A DNA stretch of 11,311 bases from Verrucomicrobiota bacterium (GTDB lineage Bacteria; Verrucomicrobiota; Verrucomicrobiia; Chthoniobacterales; JAFAMB01). The stretch spans positions 1 to 11,311 of the forward strand of contig JAFAXJ010000175.1 of assembly GCA_019241095.1 (NCBI GenBank), written 5' to 3'. Below, in pieces: positions 7,402 to 11,311 of this stretch. Made by a program: the position numbers and the translations under genes. Each line of letters begins with the position of its first letter. The stretch's first letter is position 1. The notes beneath the pieces are model-generated. The model had not been told where the DNA came from. It did not search any database and saw nothing but the letters and a program-made list of their open reading frames with translations.

Positions 7402-9474
7402 TCAGGATTTAATTTCAGCCAGGCTCTGGCGAGATCTGTTGAGCGCGTCCAGCACCGTCTGAGAAGTGATCAACTCAGGCAGGAGGACAGGATCCTGGCC
7501 ACCACCACCGGGGTAGACCAGGTACATCGGAACACCAGCGCGCCCGTGTTGTTTGAGCAGATCGGTGATAGCCGGATCGCCGTTCGTCCAATCAGCTTTC
7601 AATATAACCACCCCATTTTTTTCAAAGGCCTGGCGAACTTCGGCGGTATCGATCGCGAACCGCTCGTTCGTTTTGCAAGTTATGCACCAGTCAGCGGTAA
7701 AATCAATAAAGACAGGGTGACCAGATGCGAGCGCCAGATCAAGACGTTCCTCGCTGAAAGGCCGCCATGCGAGCTGCGTCGGTTTGGTAAGGAAGCTGTA
7801 AATAGCCGCCGAGAAACCTAAGACAGCCAGCATTGCCACCACTGCGGCGATTCTCGATCGCGACGAAGAGATTGGCGTCCAAAAACTTCCTTTGATCCAG
7901 GCGAGAATCGCGATCACCAGCAGAAGAGCACCCAACAAAACTACTGAGTTTACTCCTTTCATCTGACCCAGCACCCAAACCAACCAGAGCAAAGTAGCGA
8001 GCAACAAAAAACCCATGCCCTGCTTCAGATACAACATCCAGCTCCCAGGTTTAGGTAAAAATCGGACCCAGGCCGGATTGAGCGCGAGCAGCAAGTAAGG
8101 CAACGACATCCCTAAGCCGATGAATATGAAAATGGTAAAGGTGATCCAGGACGGTTGAGCAAAAGCAAACGCGGAAGCAGTTCCTAAAAACGGCGCAGTG
8201 CATGGGGTAGCCAGTACCGTGGCAAATACGCCCTGAAAAAACGCGCCGCCGACTCCGCGACCCTTCGCCAAGCTAGCGAGCTTGCCCGTGCTGCGAGGCG
8301 AAACGCTGATTTCGTACACACCAAACATGTTCAGAGCGAAAGCAAAGACCAGACACGCTATGAACAAGACGAATCGACTATCTTGAAATTGAAAGCCCCA
8401 ACCGACTTGTACACCTGCCGCCCGGATTAGAATAACGAGCACCGCTAAAACGGCAAAACAGACCATGATCCCAGACGCAAACGCCAGGGAGAGTCGGAAA
8501 GCGTTCTGCCGCCCGGAATCTTTGACAAAACCAAAGACCTTGAGGGAGATGACTGGAAGCACACAGGGCATCACGTTCAAGATAAGACCACCGATCAGTG
8601 CAAAAAAGAGAGCCTGCGAGAAGCCGGACCAGTTGATCGGTCCAGCATCCAGAGACTGTCCCGTAGACTCCACTGAAGCAGCCGCAATCTCATAGGCCTG
8701 TTGTCCAGTGCCTGTGCCCGAGATCAATATTCCATCTAAACCTAACATCGGTTTTTGTTCACTTTCGATTGGAACTGAAAAGTAACCTGGGTGTGAAACG
8801 ACATGTCCGATTACAACGTCTTCTGGAGGCAATGGGAGAAACTGTGACCCGGCCAGCTGTGCAGGAAAATGAATTTGGAGATCCTTGCCAACTCGGCTGT
8901 ACGAAAGGTGGATTTCCTTCGGCAAACGAAATGGCACTTTTTTCTCGAAACTCTCAAACAAAGAGGCAGTCAAGGACGATTCACCATTGCCGCTTGGCAG
9001 TTCTAGCGACATGTCAGCTTTCCCGGGAACGCATATGCGTTCGCAGACCAGCCAATTGGAATTGGCCCCAAAATTCAGCGGGCCGGCTGGCAGCTTTTCC
9101 GGAGCATGAACCTCAGCAAAAAGCAGCACTTCATTCGAGTAACTGAACACCTGGAGCTCTCCGGGTTCTTTCTCGATCATGGGGGCTGGCCATTGCAAAT
9201 TCCCTGCCGTGAATCCTTCCGGCAACCGCCAAGTGATCTTCGTGGAAATGCCGGCGTCACCCGGATTCTTCCAATAAATGTGCCATCCAGGCTCGATTTG
9301 GTACCGTACCCCGATTCGAAATACCGATCCAGCACGCACCGAGCTTACGTCAGAGACGAGAGAAGCTTTCACCAGCTGCGTCCCATTATGCGTCTGCGCA
9401 TGCCCATTCTGCTGGATTGCGAGCCAAGCCAGAACCATCCAAATACGGAAACGGAGTACAAACAATCGATTCAT
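7402..9474 (-). CDS. DsbD/ScsB-family thiol:disulfide interchange protein
   Basis: This inner-membrane reductase is expected to carry electrons from cytoplasmic thioredoxin to periplasmic thiol proteins. The 690 residues contain three modules. After a signal peptide (about 1-27) comes a periplasmic N-terminal domain with the pair Cys144 and Cys148 (VCERICVPG). A membrane domain of about eight helices (roughly 285-562) follows, with the two redox cysteines Cys304 in VMPCVLPV and Cys425 in ATPCTAPFLG. The C-terminal thioredoxin-like domain has the active site WCITC (Cys597, Cys600) and a cis-proline motif GVP at 647-649. All six redox cysteines are present, so it should be functional. It is longer than E. 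coli DsbD (about 565 residues) and closer in size to ScsB-type proteins. The redoxin gene follows directly. The ATG lacks a Shine-Dalgarno sequence. Confidence 0.9.
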   Translation of the reverse strand: MNRLFVLRFRIWMVLAWLAIQQNGHAQTHNGTQLVKASLVSDVSSVRAGSVFRIGVRYQIEPGWHIYWKNPGDAGISTKITWRLPEGFTAGNLQWPAPMIEKEPGELQVFSYSNEVLLFAEVHAPEKLPAGPLNFGANSNWLVCERICVPGKADMSLELPSGNGESSLTASLFESFEKKVPFRLPKEIHLSYSRVGKDLQIHFPAQLAGSQFLPLPPEDVVIGHVVSHPGYFSVPIESEQKPMLGLDGILISGTGTGQQAYEIAAASVESTGQSLDAGPINWSGFSQALFFALIGGLILNVMPCVLPVISLKVFGFVKDSGRQNAFRLSLAFASGIMVCFAVLAVLVILIRAAGVQVGWGFQFQDSRFVLFIACLVFAFALNMFGVYEISVSPRSTGKLASLAKGRGVGGAFFQGVFATVLATPCTAPFLGTASAFAFAQPSWITFTIFIFIGLGMSLPYLLLALNPAWVRFLPKPGSWMLYLKQGMGFLLLATLLWLVWVLGQMKGVNSVVLLGALLLVIAILAWIKGSFWTPISSSRSRIAAVVAMLAVLGFSAAIYSFLTKPTQLAWRPFSEERLDLALASGHPVFIDFTADWCITCKTNERFAIDTAEVRQAFEKNGVVILKADWTNGDPAITDLLKQHGRAGVPMYLVYPGGGGQDPVLLPELITSQTVLDALNRSRQSLAEIKS

Positions 9475-9681
9475 ATCAAGAATGCTGGATTCCTTTATAG
9501 GAGTACGACGAAGCCGGAATCTTCCAACTATTACTTTTAGGATTAATAAAGAGATTTACTTAAGCACCGATACATTCCCTTATGCTGGCCGAAAAAGCGG
9601 ACTCTTTGTGAAGTTACGATTGGGGCGTGGAATCAGTTGTCACAATGAGCAACCAGACCGCCCCTACCTGAGAGCGCAAGA
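9475..9681. promoter_or_regulatory. Divergent intergenic region between the DsbD-like and sigma factor genes
   Basis: These 207 AT-rich bases must hold the promoters of both flanking transcription units. Toward the DsbD-like gene a TATAAA lies at 9499-9494 (minus strand), about 19 bases before the ATG, without a convincing -35 at the right distance. Toward the sigma gene a TATGCT at 9581-9586 has only poor -35 candidates (TTTACT-like, spaced about 20). I saw no clear ECF-type autoregulatory promoter and no long inverted repeat. Confidence 0.35.
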
Positions 9682-10254
9682 ATGTCGCGCAAAGAAGAAT
9701 ACCTTTCTTTAATTAAGCGTCTCCGCGTTTCTGATGAGGCTGCAGCCAAAGAGTTGGTGCAACTCCTTTATCCTTTGGTAATTCGAATCGTCCGCAAGCA
9801 CTTGCCGCGGCGAGAACAGGAGGAAGATTTGGCACAAGAGGTTTTTCTGAAAGTCTTTACGAAAATAGGCCAATACCAGGCGAACATGCCTTTTGAGCAC
9901 TGGGTTTCTCGAGTCGCGATCAACACCTGCATCGATCACTTGCGGAAGCAGCGTAATCGACCCGAATACAGGTGGTCAGATTTTAGCGAAGAGCAGCAAG
10001 CTATGCTGGAAAACTCAGTTGACACTAGCGCGATCCCTGCTGAGCGATCTCCCGAGGAAATCAAGGAGCTTCTTTATCGCCTACTCACGGCACTTAAACC
10101 CCATGAAAGGCTGATTGTACAGTTGTTGTATATAGATGAAAAAACAGTAATGGATATATGTGACCTTACAGGATGGAAATCGTCTAAAGTAAAGGTAGTG
10201 GCATTCAGAGCCCGCCGAAAACTGACTGCTTTAGCTAAAAAGATCGAGGAATGA
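9682..10254 (+). CDS. ECF-type RNA polymerase sigma factor
   Basis: The 190-residue protein has the two-domain architecture of extracytoplasmic function sigma factors. Region 2 spans about 24-90, with the core-binding DLAQEVF (49-55) followed by the -10-recognition part FEHWVSRVAINTCIDHLRKQ (71-90). A poorly conserved acidic linker covers about 91-125. Region 4 (about 128-183) has the helix-turn-helix around VMDICDLTGWKSSKVKVVAFRARRKL. The final LTGW...VKVVAFRAR pattern is common in sigma factors of Verrucomicrobiota-like genomes (recalled, not searched). A GAGAG seven bases before the ATG is a plausible ribosome site. The stop overlaps the start of the next gene (ATGA), typical of a sigma/anti-sigma pair. 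Its target genes are unknown; one obvious candidate is its own cassette. Confidence 0.93.
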   Translation: MSRKEEYLSLIKRLRVSDEAAAKELVQLLYPLVIRIVRKHLPRREQEEDLAQEVFLKVFTKIGQYQANMPFEHWVSRVAINTCIDHLRKQRNRPEYRWSDFSEEQQAMLENSVDTSAIPAERSPEEIKELLYRLLTALKPHERLIVQLLYIDEKTVMDICDLTGWKSSKVKVVAFRARRKLTALAKKIEE

Positions 10255-10532
10255 CCGAAAAAGAATTGGACCGCCTTTTTGCGGAGATGCGTCGAGTTCC
10301 TGAAGAAAACCCGGTTCTTCCGGCAGGATTTGCTGAGACGGTAATCCGAAAGCATCGAATTCGGGCGCGCGAAAACCAGGTATTTACGCGCGCGGCGGTA
10401 TTCTCCGTCGCGGGTGCACTCGGTGTGCTGGGAACCATCTATGGGTTTGTAAGTCTGGAGTCTGATAGATCGAACGACCAGGATTTAAATACCGACGTGG
10501 CCTACGCCTTATGGGATCCAGCGGGAAATTGA
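10251..10532 (+). CDS. Single-pass membrane protein, probable anti-sigma factor
   Basis: This 93-residue protein has a charged cytoplasmic N-terminus (about 1-47), one membrane segment (about 48-67) preceded by the basic stretch KHRIRAR, and a short acidic tail outside. The basic residues before the segment predict an N-in orientation. I do not recognise a named domain and it has no zinc-binding HxxxCxxC motif, so it is not a ZAS-type anti-sigma. Size, topology and place between a sigma factor and a periplasmic protein resemble CnrY (about 95 residues), which holds its sigma factor with a short cytoplasmic segment. Here the candidate segment is 4-35, with LFAEMRR and LPAGFAETVI. The ATG overlaps the sigma stop by four bases and has GAGG directly upstream. 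The 3' end overlaps the next gene by 22 bases. The anti-sigma role is inferred from context. Confidence 0.65.
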   Translation: MTEKELDRLFAEMRRVPEENPVLPAGFAETVIRKHRIRARENQVFTRAAVFSVAGALGVLGTIYGFVSLESDRSNDQDLNTDVAYALWDPAGN

Positions 10533-10912
10533 TCCTCGTTTTCGCGGTCTTGTTTTTAACCGGAGCTGTCAGCGGGTCCTTGATTACTGGATTTGTCCTG
10601 CATTCAAAGCGCCCATCATTAAATCCCACTCGCAACGTATCAACATGGACCGACGATCTCTTGCAAAGGCTCGAGCGAATCGCGAAGCTGTCGAAGGAAC
10701 AGTCGGTTCAAATTCGGCCGAGGGTGCAAGCCGCGGTCAAGCAAATGCAAAGCATTCGCGCTCAATCTATTCTTCAGGGCAGTGAAGCTTTTGATCAGGC
10801 GATTGCTGACATTGAGCAGATTGTTGATCCTAACCAGCAAGCTCGCCTAGAACATTTCAGGGAAAGGCGGCGCGAGACGATCCAGCGAAACTTGGCTAAG
10901 CAACAGCAATGA
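10511..10912 (+). CDS. Membrane-anchored Spy/CpxP/CnrX-like periplasmic protein
   Basis: The 133-residue protein starts with an uncleaved anchor or signal segment (about 6-30) and then a mostly helical, charged periplasmic part. An LTxxQ-like motif LSKEQ lies at 60-64 and a related DPNQ at 106-109, followed by ARLEHFRERRRE; this two-motif spacing is that of Spy/CpxP chaperones and the heavy-metal-sensor family that includes ZraP and CnrX. Its place as third gene after a sigma factor and a one-pass membrane protein suggests it is the periplasmic sensing part. Metal ligands are scarce: only His31 and His115, no cysteine, and Met79 as the sole internal methionine, so metal sensing is doubtful. 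It starts inside the preceding gene with no visible ribosome site; a TTG at 10529 is an alternative start but would lose the N-terminal residues. Confidence 0.72.
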   Translation: MGSSGKLILVFAVLFLTGAVSGSLITGFVLHSKRPSLNPTRNVSTWTDDLLQRLERIAKLSKEQSVQIRPRVQAAVKQMQSIRAQSILQGSEAFDQAIADIEQIVDPNQQARLEHFRERRRETIQRNLAKQQQ

Positions 10913-11108
10913 ATGGCTCTCAATGCCCAAGCGCTACCCGAGGCCGTCAATGCACACATGACCAGGCCGAAAGATGCTTTGCACAAGCGCGATGTACGGG
11001 AGGGTGAGGCGTCGTCCGCCCCCAACGCTCAAATTGCGAAATCCAACCTAAGCATGTTCAGTGCGAAGCGTCACCGCACTCCTTTTTTAAACACCCTCAA
11101 CAAACCTC
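10913..11108. other. Convergent intergenic region, no gene called
   Basis: The 196 bases between the Spy-like gene and the end of the receptor gene hold one likely terminator and otherwise nothing I can name. A short frame begins directly at 10913 and runs into the receptor gene, but its composition is not protein-like. Confidence 0.5.
11060..11088 (+). terminator. Probable Rho-independent terminator of the sigma factor cassette
   Basis: AGTGCG (11060-11065) pairs with CGCACT (11075-11080) around a nine-base loop, and two bases later a run of six T follows (11083-11088). It lies about 150 bases after the last gene of the plus-strand cassette. On the opposite strand the hairpin has no T-run, so it should act mainly on plus-strand transcription. 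The stem is short, hence moderate confidence. Confidence 0.55.
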
Positions 11109-11311
11109 TCAAAATCTCTTCTCGATTGAAAAATAAAAATATCGCTGAATCGGGTTGGTATTGAAAGTGTCGAACCCTTGATACGAGTCCCCGTTGACAC
11201 TCAATGGCGGCCGAGTATCGGCGACGTTGTTTATACCGAATGTTATCGTTGTATTTGCTAACCAATGACGCAATCCTTTTGAGTTGGTTGCCGGACGCAT
11301 GGCTACCTCCT
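11109..11311 (-). CDS. TonB-dependent outer membrane receptor, C-terminal end (5' part outside window)
   Basis: The frame is open from the window edge to a TGA at 11111-11109, giving the last 66 residues or so. They read like the final beta strands of a TonB-dependent receptor barrel: a TITFGINNVADTRPP turn, a YQGFDTFNTNP loop, and a last strand RYFYFSIEKRF ending in phenylalanine, the usual C-terminal signal for outer membrane insertion. The substrate cannot be inferred from this part. An ATG at 11300 preceded by AGGAGG looks like a start, but the frame continues upstream and 63 residues would be only a barrel fragment, so I treat it as internal. The gene converges on the sigma factor cassette. 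Confidence 0.75.
   Translation of the reverse strand, partial: EVAMRPATNSKGLRHWLANTTITFGINNVADTRPPLSVNGDSYQGFDTFNTNPIQRYFYFSIEKRF

Noticed and set aside
10913..11164. 83-codon plus-strand frame starting directly after the Spy-like gene
   Set aside because: It has no recognisable domain, mixed charged low-quality composition, contains the terminator hairpin and runs across the receptor gene end on the other strand.
11109..11300. Separate 63-residue gene starting at an ATG with a perfect AGGAGG upstream
   Set aside because: The frame continues to the window edge and the residues are the last strands of a TonB-dependent receptor barrel, which would not function alone.

Overview
The window is an ordinary-looking bacterial chromosomal segment of moderate GC with no insertion sequence, CRISPR array, tRNA or rRNA gene that I can see. 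Several features point to a Gram-negative host: a DsbD-family membrane reductase, a TonB-dependent receptor end, a Spy/CpxP-like periplasmic protein and an exported redoxin. The redoxin type (CPFV active site plus a C-terminal GCSVKY motif), the style of the ECF sigma factor and the scarcity of Shine-Dalgarno sequences suggest Verrucomicrobiota or a relative. That placement is inferred from memory of such families and was not tested.

Layout. Positions 1-1030 (+) hold the 3' end of a FIST-domain gene, followed after one base by a small HD-type alarmone hydrolase. Positions 1172-9474 (-) form a long same-strand block. In transcription order it runs: DsbD-like thiol:disulfide reductase, exported redoxin, a gap of about 335 bases with a doubtful small ORF and an inverted repeat, ftsH, a 218-base gap, then the glycolytic cluster gap-pgk-tpiA with junctions of 5 and 1 bases. 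Positions 9682-10912 (+), divergent from the DsbD gene, hold three overlapping genes: an ECF sigma factor, a one-pass membrane protein that looks like its anti-sigma factor, and a membrane-anchored Spy/CnrX-like periplasmic protein. A likely intrinsic terminator follows. The window ends inside the 3' end of a TonB-dependent receptor gene on the minus strand.

How the genes work together. gap, pgk and tpiA catalyse consecutive triose-phosphate steps of glycolysis/gluconeogenesis and are almost certainly co-transcribed. The DsbD-like protein should carry reducing electrons across the inner membrane, and the redoxin encoded 16 bases downstream is its natural candidate partner. FtsH is the membrane AAA+ protease; just before its start codon is a perfect 9+9 inverted repeat that could be an operator or leader hairpin. 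The sigma/anti-sigma/periplasmic-protein trio matches the gene sizes and protein topology of Cnr-type (CnrH/CnrY/CnrX) envelope signalling, but the sensor-like protein has almost no metal ligands, so its signal is open.

Most of the window is housekeeping. The items most worth a second look are the three-gene ECF cassette, the inverted repeat before ftsH, the DsbD-redoxin pair and the FIST-alarmone hydrolase pair.
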